Assembly: GCF_000213175.1 (NCBI RefSeq) | Contig: NW_009799099.1 | Span: 3,439,599-3,503,598 of the forward strand | Length of the DNA: 64,000 nt | DNA from: Neurospora tetrasperma FGSC 2508 | Lineage: Eukaryota; Ascomycota; Sordariomycetes; Sordariales; Sordariaceae | Direction: 5' to 3' | Shown: positions 29,281 to 40,700 of the stretch, in pieces | Numbering within the stretch: position 1 is the stretch's first letter | Layout: each line of letters begins with the position of its first letter | Notes under the pieces: generated by a model | What the model was told of the DNA's origin: nothing | What the model saw: the letters and a program-made list of their open reading frames with translations, nothing else | Database searches by the model: none | Made by a program: the position numbers and the translations under genes

Positions 29281-30345
29281 ATGCAATACGAGAAGGTCCC
29301 CGACGTCGAGAGCTCTTCAGAATCTCTCTTACACTCCATCTCTACACCCGACCGCTCCGAACAGCACCGATGCATTCGACGAGAACCAAAGTATACAAGA
29401 GCTTGGAGATTGATGCGTGATGAGTGGCCTAGGCCAGCGAGAATTGTCCTCGCCATCAATGTAGCCTTGAGCGTCCTAATTTTATGCCTGTATCTCCACG
29501 CACTATGGAGGATACACTCTTCCCCGTTCTACCAAGCACCGAGACCTCCATACTGTAAGACAAGGCACCGAATCCTACCTATGTGTTTACTATGGCTGTT
29601 AAGCTAACAGGACCGCAACGAACAGCGCCCCTTCTCGAAGACGACGTCATCGAGTACGAAAATAAGCGCTTCCATCCCGATCGCATTTTTCAAGAGGACC
29701 CCTCCCCCTCCGTCGACAAAGCGTGGGAATCCATCCTCGGTCGTGAGACTCCTTTCCATTTCCGCCTCTCTCACTCTTCCTCCTCCCTCCTTCCAATCCA
29801 TTTCAGACTTGCTCTTCTTCCCTCATCACTAACCCAACCCACCTCCAGCAAGCGACGGCATAGTACGCCTCCCCCTCGTAACCTCCCAAAAACTAAGCTA
29901 CCCATCCTCCGAGATCTACTACGCCCCGGGTTCCTACATTTACGGCGTCTCCATGTTCCACCAGCTTCACTGCCTCGACCTCATCCGGCGCTCTTTTTGG
30001 CGAGGGCATTACTTCCCCAACACCTCGGAGGCGGAATACCACGACCACCGGGCGCACTGTCTCGATTTTCTGAGACAGGCGATAATGTGTAATGGGGATG
30101 TACAAATGACGTATTGGTGGAACAAGACTTATACGTATGTTGATGAGGATACAAAAGAGGAGAGGTACACGGAGGAGTATTTGCGGATGGATAAGAAGGA
30201 GAGGGCGTATGGGACTGCGTTGTTGTGGGATGTAGAACATCAGTGTAGAAGCTTTGAAAGGATACAGGAATGGACGAGGAAGCACCAGCTGAGGGATGAG
30301 GAGTATTGGAGGGAGGCACCGAATTTTAGAAAGGCGGAGGAGTAG
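29281..30345 (+). CDS. UstYa-family (DUF3328) peptide-modifying oxidase
   Basis: Three exons: 29281-29554, 29626-29742 and 29849-30345, giving 295 residues. Intron 1 (71 bases) has GTAAGA and a GCTAAC branch. Intron 2 uses GTGAGA at 29743; GTCGTG at 29740 would also keep frame. One membrane anchor lies near residues 53-75 (IVLAINVALSVLILCLYLHA), followed by the family landmarks PPYSPLLEDDVIEYE, VDKAWESIL, MFHQLHCLDLIRR, HRAHCLDFLRQAIMC and DVEHQCRSFERI. Both HxxHC motifs, taken to form the active site, are intact. UstYa and UstYb enzymes oxidatively crosslink core peptides in dikaritin pathways such as ustiloxin. The neighbouring divergent precursor makes it a likely partner. Confidence 0.88.
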
Positions 30346-30571
30346 GCCGGTAGAGATAGCTTATTTCGGAGGTAGATGAGGGGGATATGCGTTGATCATG
30401 TATACGTCGAGTAGGTACGTATGTGCAGACTTAGGTTAATGAAGCTATGTACAAGAATAAAGGTGATATGCAGAGTAAAAGGAGGTTCCTTTTGAGACCA
30501 ATTGTATTGACTTTCACATGTTACAACGGTGTACTACCACCTTTCCACCATGCCATATACTGTTAAACCAT

Positions 30572-31362
30572 TTAGCAAGTAAATACACTGGGACCAGGGA
30601 CGGTATAAGACGTAACCGGAGGCCAGTAGATGCTGATCTTGACTCCGGGGTCAGAGCCCTGTGAAGAACATCTGTTAGCAATCATCTCACTCACAACATC
30701 CGACGACTCTGCGTAATAATGGTTGTACATACCGAGTAAGCCCCAGGGAAGCTGACAGTCGAAGGGGTCTTAGCACCCGTACCACCAACGACATTAAGCT
30801 GCGCACACTCCATGTAGAATTGCGCACCAGGATAGTTGCTCGCTGCGTGCAGCGCAATCATCTCAGCCCTGAGTAAGTACTGTCCCGGAGCGATACACTC
30901 AGGGATCTTGATGCTGTGGCGGCCCTTGCCGTTGATAACGCGCTCGGTGCCCCAGACACCGCTGCTGTCCATACCGTCCTGCTGGATCTTGAACCAGCCA
31001 TTCCCAACACCGCTGGCGGTGGCGGCGTTGTCGACCTTTTTGAGGTAGGCGATGGTGGGACCCTTGTGCGAGCTGTCCATGACGTCCGCCGGCGAGTCGC
31101 CCGTGGTGCTGAGCATGTAGCGCCAGATGGCCGTCACGTTGGTGCCAGCCTGCACGATGATCACCTTGGAGGTGGAGGCGACGGTGTTGGGCGAGCCGTT
31201 GCAGGCGATGGAGGCCGAGGTGACGTCCTCAATGGGACCGTTGTAGGTGGGCACGCGGACGCCCTCTCCCAAGCCTTGATTGACGCCATTGACCTCGAGG
31301 GAGGAGAAAATGGTGTGAGCGCTGGCCGCGCTTGCGAGAACGAGAGGGGCGAGGACCTTCAT
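30572..31362 (-). CDS. AA9 lytic polysaccharide monooxygenase
   Basis: Two exons on the minus strand, 31362-30733 and 30658-30572, with a 74-base intron (GTATGT..CACAG). The product is 238 residues. The signal peptide [15 protein letters not shown] ends exactly before His, giving the N-terminal HTIFSS needed for the copper histidine brace. The second brace His is in [12 protein letters not shown] and the axial Tyr in [13 protein letters not shown]. The Cys pair is in SIACNG and YMECAQ. It ends in the usual GPSVFTC and has no CBM1. AA9 enzymes cleave cellulose or related glucans oxidatively outside the cell, fed by cellobiose dehydrogenase or other reductants. The sequence looks to me like the orthologue of N. 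crassa LPMO9D, a C4-oxidising enzyme; this is from memory. Confidence 0.93.
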
Positions 31363-33249
31363 AGTGACGGGAAGAGGGAAGAATGAGATTGGAACTTGCT
31401 CAAACTTGCTCGTTGTGAATCACCAGAACATGAGGTGGTTAAGGTCATCGTGGGCGTACTTATACTCGAGTTATTTCCCTGTAGTCTCTTCCATTTCTTA
31501 CCCGGACTTCTTGATTCCCTTGATGGGACCGACCTCAGCGGTTTACGGCTTTGTTGAAGCCATTAACATGACTGTCAAGAAGTGTTGAGACGTTGTCATC
31601 ACAAATAGATTCAATATTGACGGATCCCACAAGATCTTGCCGTCTGGGCGACTTTTCCAGGTTGGTGTAAGACAGTCAGAATGACACCCCTCGCGTTCTT
31701 GGAACCCCCGCCCGGAGGATGACAGTCCGGCCCGAGTTTGGATATGTCTCGGCAGCCTTACCGGTATCCCCGAGAGCGGTTGAGCCAAGGTTCTGGGCGC
31801 GTGTTTCGAACTTCCTTCACTGTTGAAATGCATCGTTATATCTTGATTCAGACATCTTGGCTGTGGCCTGGAAAACAACACATCTTGTGATCGGCATGAT
31901 TCCTGAGGAGCCTCTTCCGGGACTCCGGACCCTAACCCCCAATTGGGATATCACAATAGAACTTCAGGCCTTATGGAGACATTATTATTCTTTCAATGGA
32001 AGGGTACGCGAGAACAATGTCCTGGGCGTGGCATTAGGCTGTGGTATTTTGATCCACCAAGAAGCGATCCACATCACTTCAACTGGGCGATGAAGGCGGA
32101 GTAAGGGGACACTTCAAATTATTGTGTGAAGAAGGTTGCATAACATCACCCATTCTTCATACGAGTGATGGTGGAACTCAAAGGGCCCGGAACTGTGACG
32201 AGAGCAGTCCTCTTCAATTGATGAGGGTCGGGATTTCCTTTCATCGCTAGATGCTCTCTCGGAAAGTGATTTCGATTCGCACTTCCCCAGGTCAATGACA
32301 CGGAGTTACAGGAGGAAAGAACGATACTGAACTGGCTGTGTGTCATCAGCTTATTGAGATATACATGTCCTGAAGTGGGAGCTTGATGAAGCTCGCACCT
32401 TTCTTGCCTGCCAACTGCAACAATCAACAAACCATTCTAGGCAGGAATGCAAGTTGTGGCAGTCCAGCAGGAGATATGCGCAGCAACAGCTGCTTGCACC
32501 AAGCCACTGTGCGCATTTCAAGGTACGGTTTCCCCAAGTCCTGCCGATTTAATGCAAACATCACGCAGGTATCAATCCCAAAGCCACGGCTCAGGAGGCA
32601 AATCATCCGTTTGTGATGTATCATCATGATCACCACGATCACCATGTGCAGTGAGAGATGCGAGTTCCGCTCTCCTGATATCCTTCAAGTCAGCCAGTTA
32701 GCCAGCTCAATGGCAAACTGCTCCTTGCCAAGAATGAGGTCTTGGACTTTTATCTGGAAGAAATCGCCCATGTTCTTCGACCTTTTGTTTATTCTGCGCT
32801 CGCTTGTCGGTTGTCCCTCGGTTCTTTACACTTCGAACTTTTCCAACATTGCCATCAAAATGACTACACTCGGGATCACTGATTGTGAAGTTAATTTCGT
32901 ATAGGAGGGCGCAGCAAAATTTTCGCGAATATTGGAGATGATGGAACACAGAGGAAGGGATGACGAGCGAGTGATGCCAAGTCGGTTGATCATGATGGTG
33001 GTCGTGATAGATGGAGATATTGGAAGAGTTTATAGGTGCAATATAACGATGTTGAGCTTCATCTTCATCTCGAATGCTTAGTTGCCCGACTCCTCGTTCG
33101 ACTGTATCATATCCCCATCCACGACCTGCCCAGCTCTCATGTCAACGCCCGAGATCTTGACCATCTTCGACATCCGTCACTCCATCACCACCACCACCTC
33201 CTCCAAACTCCGCTCTCACCACACCATATTCCACCCCCAAAACACCACG
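31363..33249. other. Long intergenic region
   Basis: About 1.9 kb with the AA9 promoter at its left end and the fasciclin gene leader at its right. Open frames inside are short, overlap on both strands and show no motif. Confidence 0.4.
31459..31464 (-). promoter_or_regulatory. TATA-like box of the AA9 gene
   Basis: TATAAG on the minus strand, about 100 bases upstream of the start codon. Consensus match only. Confidence 0.4.
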
Positions 33250-34925
33250 ATGAAACCTAAGCGCACCCTTCCCACGATAGTTCTAGCGACCACATCACCT
33301 ACCGCCTCCGCCCAAACCGCCGAAAGCGGCCAACGCACCCCAACCCTAACCGAGACCCTCCAAGCCCTCAACGACAGCCTCTCGACACTCAACAGCTACA
33401 TCCAGACCCAACAGTTCTTATTCGCCGCCATCAACGGGACCTCAGGCATCACCATACTAGCGCCCAGCAACGACGCGATGGCCGGGCTGTTCGGCGGCGG
33501 GAGCGGCGGCGGGGAAGCCGTCACTATGGATGACTTGAATAACTCTGATCCGCAGCTTGTGGAGGCTTTTTGGAATTACCATGTGTTGAGGGGAGTATGG
33601 TGGACAAGTAACTTGACTGCTGGTACTGGTGGTGGTGGTACTGGTGGTGGTGGTAGTAGTGCTGCAGTGGCGGCAAAGAGAAGAAGAAAGAAGAGGGATG
33701 ATAGCGTGGATGGCGATGGGAGCGGGATAGACGGAAACTCGCTCTTCATTCCAACGTTGCTGGCGCCAGATATTACGCCCTATGCTAATGTTTCTGGTGG
33801 CCAACGAGTCATCGCTCGTTCGAGTTCCTCTAGTGATGGCGGTGGTGAGCCGGTGGTGACCTTCTACTCCGGCATCAGTGGGTCTGGTGGTTCACAACAA
33901 ATAACCAAATCAACAATAACCCAAGCCAACTTCAACTTTTCCGGGGGCACCATTCACATAATCGATCATGTCCTCTCTCTCCCTTCACGACTTAACGACA
34001 CCCTCGCCTCTTTCAACCCTTTTTCTTCATCAAACAACCAAGACGCCGAAATATCCTCCTCCGCTTCTTCCCTCCTCTCCCTAACCGCCTCCGTCGGCGC
34101 TCTAAGTAGAGCCAACCTCACAGACGTCTTCAACACCAAACAAGACATCACCATATTCGTCCCTTCCAACGACGCCTGGAATGCAGTAGGAAGCGTGGTG
34201 TCGGACATGGATGAGGACGAGCTGGCGGATATCATGGGCTATCACGTATTGAAAGGCCAAAAGGGGAAGGTGTTCTATAGTGATCTGTTGATGCAGAATG
34301 ATGACAGCGACGGGGAGACTGGCGGATCAGAGGGAGGTGAGGAGTTTGAGAAGGACTATGAGACCGTGGAAGGGGGGACAGTCAAAGTAAGGGTCGTCGA
34401 TGGGTCGACATCAACAGAGGATGGGACAAATGCTGAGGATGATGATGATGATGATGAGACCAGTGGAAGTGGCAAGCAGGTGTTTGTGAATGGGGCGAGA
34501 GTGGTTAAAAGTGATGTGCTGGTGGAGAATGGGGTAGTTCATGTCGTTGATGCGTGAGTTCTTTCTTCTTTCCTCCTAGCCTAGGGTTGCTATGACTGAC
34601 CACGTGGATGATCTCTAGTGTTCTAAACCCGAATAACTCAACGGCAACACCGATTCCGACGGCTAATACAGAACCTGTTGCTTGGGAAGGCGCAACGACC
34701 ACGGATAGCGTTCCTTTCACTTCGGGCGTACAGTCGCCGAGTACCTCCTTGGGCGGAAATGGTGATGGTGTGGTCACGATCACATCGACAATAACAGAGG
34801 GCGGACCGTCACCCTCTGCGGCAAAGTCTGGAACGGCAAAGTCGGGAGCGGCAAAAAATACCATTACTGCTGCAGTCGGCATCGCGCTCTTGTGGGGGGG
34901 CTTTTGTGTTTTTGTGAACCTGTGA
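33250..34925 (+). CDS. Fasciclin (FAS1) domain cell-surface protein
   Basis: Two exons, 33250-34553 and 34619-34925, with a 65-base intron (GTGAGT..CTCTAG), giving 536 residues from ATG 33250. The N-terminus is a weak signal peptide (LPTIVLATTSPTASAQ). Two FAS1 modules follow. The first has GITILAPSNDAMAG, FWNYHVLRGVW and GGTIHIIDHVLSLP. The second has DITIFVPSNDAWNA, IMGYHVLKGQ and VLVENGVVHVVDAVL. They are separated and expanded by Gly/Ser-rich and very acidic inserts, and a basic KRRRKKR stretch could be a protease site. The C-terminus (AAVGIALLWGGFCVFVNL) after a Ser/Ala stretch fits a GPI-anchor signal. Fungal FAS1 proteins are cell-wall or membrane adhesion-type proteins. There are several N-glycosylation sites (NLT, NVS, NFS, NDT). 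Confidence 0.85.
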
Positions 34926-35171
34926 CCCCAATCATGGCGGTGGTGCTTGTCACTTTCTTTTCTTGAGGGTAGGGTGTTAGGTAGCACACCATACAGGGTT
35001 AGCGAAGGACTTATTGCAATGATAATAGTATTCCTCGTCAAACATGAAGCCTCCGCTTGTCAGCTTGGGTATGTATACTACATGGAAGCATAATCATTGC
35101 TCAAGATGAAACCCAAACAACGATCGTGCTTCCTCGACAGAAAGTGTGATGACTTGGCATACGTTACCCCC

Positions 35172-36797
35172 TTACAAACGCCAGTACCTTCGTCCACGCT
35201 TGTCCTTCTTAAATTGATGCCCAAAGCTTTTTAGGTATTCAGCCTCGGCCACCGCCTCCTCCCAGACCATATCATCAGGGGTGTATCCCTTTCGAAGTGA
35301 GCTGCTTTTGGTTGGTTGATGAGGCTGGGTCTTCTTCTCGGACTCCAAGCAAGTGGACGACCAAGCACAATTCCATCCGGTCTCATCGCTGCTGGTACCC
35401 TCTGCAGCAGCGGCCGCATTCTCATCTCCGGCTCCGTCGGCCCAAACAGAACCATCTTCTTCCCCATGTCCATCTGTTGCACAGCCATCTCCCACCCCAC
35501 CAGGCTCATAAGAGCTGGGATCATCATCGCCCTCCCCTTCGGTGTCTGCGGGCTGATTGCCCTCCAAACCACCAGTATCCCACTCCGTAACAACAGTATT
35601 ATTCTCCCAGCTCTGGTGTCTGGCCTCTTCCGCTGCCTCCTCAACCAGTTCGATCTCATCCATACCTGCCACACTGCCCCAGTCCTCACCCGGGATGTCA
35701 TTGTTCCATTCAATGATTCTCATCCGTTCCTCCACCTCTGTCCGTATTCGCCTTCGTCGATTCTGTCGACGGACTTCATCCCGGTACTCATGCATTTGGA
35801 ACTGGTAGTCGATTCCTCTGATCATGTACTCGACCTCGTGGATGTGTTTGTAGAAAAACTCGAGTTGTGCTGGAGTGACAGTAAAGCGCAGTGGCGAGTA
35901 GGTAGAGGTGGAGGAGGAAGTGTCTGGAGGTGGCGTGGGTGGACAACGGGAAGGGAAGAAGTTCAGCGGGGGTAGCGATTTTGAACGACGAGGTGACTGC
36001 GAAAGCTTCAAGGTTGTGGTAATTGGTTGAGATTGATTGATGAGGTTGGATTGTCGGAGTAGGGAGGTTGGATCGTTGCCTTTGTTCTTGGGCACTGGGC
36101 TCGCAGTGACGGACGACTCGCGGCAAGAGGAGCTGGGTGATGCAGTGAACTTGTCTGGCGAGCCATCTTTTGATGCTTCCGAGCTCGAATTCCCCTGATC
36201 GGGTAATGCAATGTTGCTCGCTTCCCGCTCTGTGGTTTCGAAGCTGCTCGATGCTGTTTCGCCATCATCTGCCTGTCCTTGTTCTTCATTCTTGGCCATA
36301 GGATTTAATGGCAAGGTAGCCAAGAGTGGTGCTAGGGGTCCTCCAAGATTTTGCACGCTCATGTCCGCAGCAGTGCCACTACGGGCCTGCTCGATATGAC
36401 GGACTCCCGCCGTAAGACAAGCCTCGTACTTGTTATCTTGCTGCCTCAAATCCACTTGACCCGTCCCCTCCTCAGTCTGCCCACAATGATTTGGAGCGCC
36501 CGTCTCACAGACCTCGTTTCTCTCAAGCCCACAACGCCATTGAGTGACACGGGCATATGATTCCTCAGACGACTTGTTCTCAGCGTGATCCCAGTCGCAT
36601 AGATCCTCGTCGGAGTCGTCAGTGTCGTCAGTGTTGTCAGTATCGTCATCTATATACTGATCGGTACCGGAATCTGGGTTCTCATTCTCGGTGGCAGCGG
36701 CAGCGGCAGCCTCGATTCTAGGCCTCAGCTGCTCTGTCAAGAGGTCGTGGTACAGCTCGAGCCGGCGGCGCATGAGACATCGATGTTCGTAGGACAT
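35172..36797 (-). CDS. Acidic hypothetical protein
   Basis: One exon, 541 residues from ATG 36797 (a GTG further upstream in frame is not used). It is strongly acidic and low in complexity: Asp/Thr repeats (DDDTDNTDDTDDSDED) near residue 60, Ser-rich linkers, Pro-rich NFFPSRCPPTPPPD near 290, and a basic helix (RRQNRRRRIRTEVEER) near 345 after VEYMIRGIDYQFQ. The tail ends in basic KKDKRGRRYWRL after EEAVAEAEYLKSFGHQF. The conserved-looking parts are the 330-390 region and the C-terminus. No signal, membrane segment or catalytic motif. Function unknown; it could be a scaffold or nuclear factor, but I have no direct evidence. Confidence 0.6.
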   Translation of the reverse strand: MSYEHRCLMRRRLELYHDLLTEQLRPRIEAAAAAATENENPDSGTDQYIDDDTDNTDDTDDSDEDLCDWDHAENKSSEESYARVTQWRCGLERNEVCETGAPNHCGQTEEGTGQVDLRQQDNKYEACLTAGVRHIEQARSGTAADMSVQNLGGPLAPLLATLPLNPMAKNEEQGQADDGETASSSFETTEREASNIALPDQGNSSSEASKDGSPDKFTASPSSSCRESSVTASPVPKNKGNDPTSLLRQSNLINQSQPITTTLKLSQSPRRSKSLPPLNFFPSRCPPTPPPDTSSSTSTYSPLRFTVTPAQLEFFYKHIHEVEYMIRGIDYQFQMHEYRDEVRRQNRRRRIRTEVEERMRIIEWNNDIPGEDWGSVAGMDEIELVEEAAEEARHQSWENNTVVTEWDTGGLEGNQPADTEGEGDDDPSSYEPGGVGDGCATDGHGEEDGSVWADGAGDENAAAAAEGTSSDETGWNCAWSSTCLESEKKTQPHQPTKSSSLRKGYTPDDMVWEEAVAEAEYLKSFGHQFKKDKRGRRYWRL

Positions 36798-37795
36798 GGT
36801 GTTTGTGTCGCCGGCAGTGGTCGCTTGTTCGAGTCTGGTGTGAATGTACAAGAACTGCACCGAGGCTTCAGCTCGTGGAAGGGTAAAAATGCCAGAAAGT
36901 TGGGTAATGAAATTCGCTGGATTAGAGGAGGGGCTGTGGTCTGATAAAAAAAAAAAAATTGGATTCGTAACCTGAGCTTATATAGCATAGAGGGGATGGC
37001 AGCTGGCAACTTATGTCAAGTGAAAGCCCGCTGACCTTGCCTTGGACAAAAACAGTGAAGAGGCTGGAGCCACCTGGCGATGACAGGTGAATGGGATTGA
37101 AGACGCCGTGACTCCACGGAGACAGACTGGCCCAAGGTTTTGCCATTCTGCTCTTGTGCTCGAATTGTGTCATACGAAGCAAAGACCGGATCAAGAGTGG
37201 AATCAGGTATCCAGGCTGCCACTCCTGAAACAGAGTAATAGCAAGGCAGCTTCCCAACTTTGAGTAAACAGAAACAAAGTGGATTCCCTCCTTCCACATC
37301 GTACACATGCTCTTTCCCATTTGGCAGTCTGACGGCCTTGGCCGTGTGGAGAGCTTCAAGTGCAATATCTGCAATGACCCCAAGAAAACCCGCGTGCCTA
37401 ATTTATCTCAGCTCGGATGGAGTGCAGTGAGTTGATCCTATGACACTTCACCTCAGTCTCATGTTGGTCCGATCGCAGCCAAGCTTTCGTCGCCTTCTCA
37501 AACTTTCTCCGGTGAGCAAACTGATCACCACCATCGGCAACACCACCCCAGATGAAGATGAATCGAAGCAACCAAAACTCCGCTAGACAAACAACAAGGT
37601 ATCACGCTACCCTCTGACTAATACAGCACTACACTATGCCAACAAACATTGTAGTACAACTCAAACGCAAGGCTTAACTCGCTTGTCAGTGAGAAGCCAT
37701 CAGTGTTCCCGTACGCCAAGCATGCTTCCCATATGTCCCGTACTACTCCAAAACGTCCATCTAAAGAATCGGTTCTGTCAACCTGTCTTTACATT
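36798..37795. other. Intergenic region
   Basis: Leader of the acidic protein on the left and 3' flank of the 5-phosphatase gene on the right. It includes a short A/T homopolymer near 36946. No gene supported. Confidence 0.4.
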
Positions 37796-40700
37796 TCAGT
37801 CCCCTCTCCTCCTCAAAAACAATTCCAGCACAGCTTGCTGCTTCTCCTCCACCGCCTTCCTCTCCTTATCCTTCATGCCCTTCTGCACTGGCGCTCTACA
37901 TACCAGCTCTCCAAACACCTCAGCAAAGCTCCTTTCCTTCGCCTGCCTAGCGGCCATTGCGGCCATTGCTTGCCCCGAAGACCCAGACGAGGTATTCCGT
38001 TTAACCAGTCCTGCGGTGAGTGACCGCCTGTTCAGCATACTAAGGCGCACAGGAGCGTCCGATTTGAGGAGTTCCAGGTCAGATTTTGTGATGGGGGAAA
38101 GATCGGTGGTGACCTTGGCTAGGGTGGCTGTTAGAAAGACGAAGGAGATGTTGTGATTGGGCGCCGTAGAGAGGATGTCGAGGACTGTGCCCTTGTCCTG
38201 TTCATAGGCTGTTTCTTGAGGTGGAATCTTGGAGGATGCAGCTGCCCCTTGACCTAGGGAGACGAGAGAAGCTTGTTCGATCCGTGACCAAAGAGACGTC
38301 GTGATGATACCGTCCGTGAGGCCGCGGAGGAAGAGCTTGAGGACTTCGGCAACAGTCTCAATACGCTCGACAGCCGGAACCTCGGCGGAAAAAGCGTCCA
38401 CGATGTGGGTCATGCCTTCGTCGAGGGCGTCGATAAGGTCGGCGGCGCGAGAGGCACGGAGGGACTTGTCGGTGACTCGCCAAGTATCTTCTTCAAAGGG
38501 CCAACCTGATGCTCTAGGGACCTTATACTTTTCCAGCATCTGCTCGTCTGCCAATACGCGCTCTGTTACCGACTCAAGGGCCTCGGTGAGTTTGAATAAC
38601 TCCCTGGGCGCAGCGCAATGGACATCCATTTCTTCTGGGACGGACATGACCTTACCGCTGTTCTTCGCAGTCAAGGAGTGAACAAACTTGCGCAGACCCC
38701 CTTCGGGAACCCGGATAAGCTCGTCAATGGAGCGACCGATGCACGTAGGCATCCAAACACCACGTACAGGAATGAAGTGATCCCGGCCATCGGCTACCCG
38801 AAGGATAAGAACTTCCTCTAACCTGTCCCTCCCACTGTTGAGTACCCTAGCCTGCTCTACATGGTTAATGTGGACCTGTAATTGCGCCCTGACCGTTTCA
38901 CCGGGCTCCAGCGTAACTTCCTTGCCGAGATCTGGTAAATGTGAATCATCGATGGCGGGTTCTGACGAGATGAAGGATGTTTTCAGCCAGGGGGGCAGGA
39001 TCGGGCCATCTTCTTTAGCAGGAGAGGGCTTTTCGACGAAAGAGAAGGTACATGCAACTCGGCCCGTGTTTGCAAGTGTAAGGGTGGCGCTTTGTTTTTG
39101 TAGGAAGCGCACTTCTCCAAAGTCAACGAGCTCTTCAGCGGAATCTTGAGAACCACCAGGACGCCCCGGTCCTCGGGTGTCGCGCGAGTCGTTGACCACG
39201 GTCAGAGAAGGGCGGCCCTCGTTTTCGGCGCGGTCCAGTTCCCAGGCCACCTCTGCGTGGACCTTTGCTTTTAAGTCCGGCACAACAGCGTCGTAGTTGA
39301 GGGTAAAGATGGATATGATGGGCTTGTGGTCAGAAGATGTGATCCTTTGGTGAGACGTGTAGATGTCCTGGCGTATCCTATCCACCCAGTCATCTCTGTC
39401 GTGTTGGTTATCGCCTTCCTCGCCCTCGTCGTATTCATCGTATTCCAGCCGTGACACATCTGGCGAGTGATCGTCGTCGCCGTCGTTATCCGGATCGTAG
39501 TCAAAAAGCACCTCGTCGTCATCTCCGGCCTGATCGATACCGCGAGCTTTCATCTCTTCATCTTTTTTCCGTGCGTCTTCGGCCTCTTTGATCTTCTTAT
39601 CATACGCCTCCTTATCCTTACGGGTGCGGTAGAGGATTCGGTCACACCAACTCGGTGCCCGCCTTTTCTCGCTCGAGTCGAAAAGGCCGACGGTGCCAAC
39701 GTCGTACTTGTAGGATGGGAGAAAGGAGATGGTGCCCTCATGCCATCCGTCATGGAACACCTTCTTCTGCTTTATCAGCCGGGTGAGTTGGTCGTGGGGA
39801 AGCAACGAATCTAGCGTTGCTTGCAGTGAAGTAGGATCATCATGGGGGTCTGGCAAAAAGTCATCAGGATCGGGAAGCGCATCCAAGTCGGAATCACTAT
39901 CATAGTCGGTAGCTTTGGTGTCTCCCGTAGAGTGGGTCGTCGTCGAGTTGCCATCGTTCGTCTCGTCGCCAGCGTCGGATGACTTGTCAGCGTGCACAAT
40001 GATCGGTTCCCCCTCCAGAGAGTTGTCGCGCCTGAACTTTGGCCTGGGCGCACCGTATTCTCCCTTTGTGTGCAACATCAAGAGGTGTCGGATGTCGTCG
40101 CCAGGCAGACCATCGAGACGGAAGTTGAGGTCGCCAAACCAGAAGGTAAAGTCCTCGTCGCCGATCTTTTCTTCGTAGTCCTCTGATACACCAGCAAAGC
40201 TAACGGGCTTGAAGCGGGTGCGGCCAAGAATCTGGCCAACGTCCCAGATGCGCCTCTCGTTATACGTTGCTTCGATACCGCTGGCAAGGTGGCAGTTGAC
40301 AAAGACCAGCCTGGTGGACTCGCCGAGGATAATGCGAGTGACGACAGCGCCCTTGTTGCCCATGTAGCCGAGGAGACCTGTGCCAACGCTGACAGTGCTC
40401 ACGTTGCTGATGGTCGGCACAACCTCTGGAGAGGCATAGATGAGGAGCAGGAGGCCAGTCATATGCTCAGAGGCAACGAGCTTGTAGCCTGGAGGTAGAG
40501 CGGTGTCGAGCGCAGTCTTCCACTTTTGGGTAACCCCCTCATCTCCAGAGTACACGCGACTGACGTACTGGCTTGCCGTGTTTAGGTCCACCACCTCTTG
40601 CAATCCCAGCACATAGAGGCCAATTTTGTCTCTACCCAGTATGTGTACCCCGTCCTCCCCATCAGTGTCCCCCTCGATAGCCGCGTTCCGGTTAAGATCG

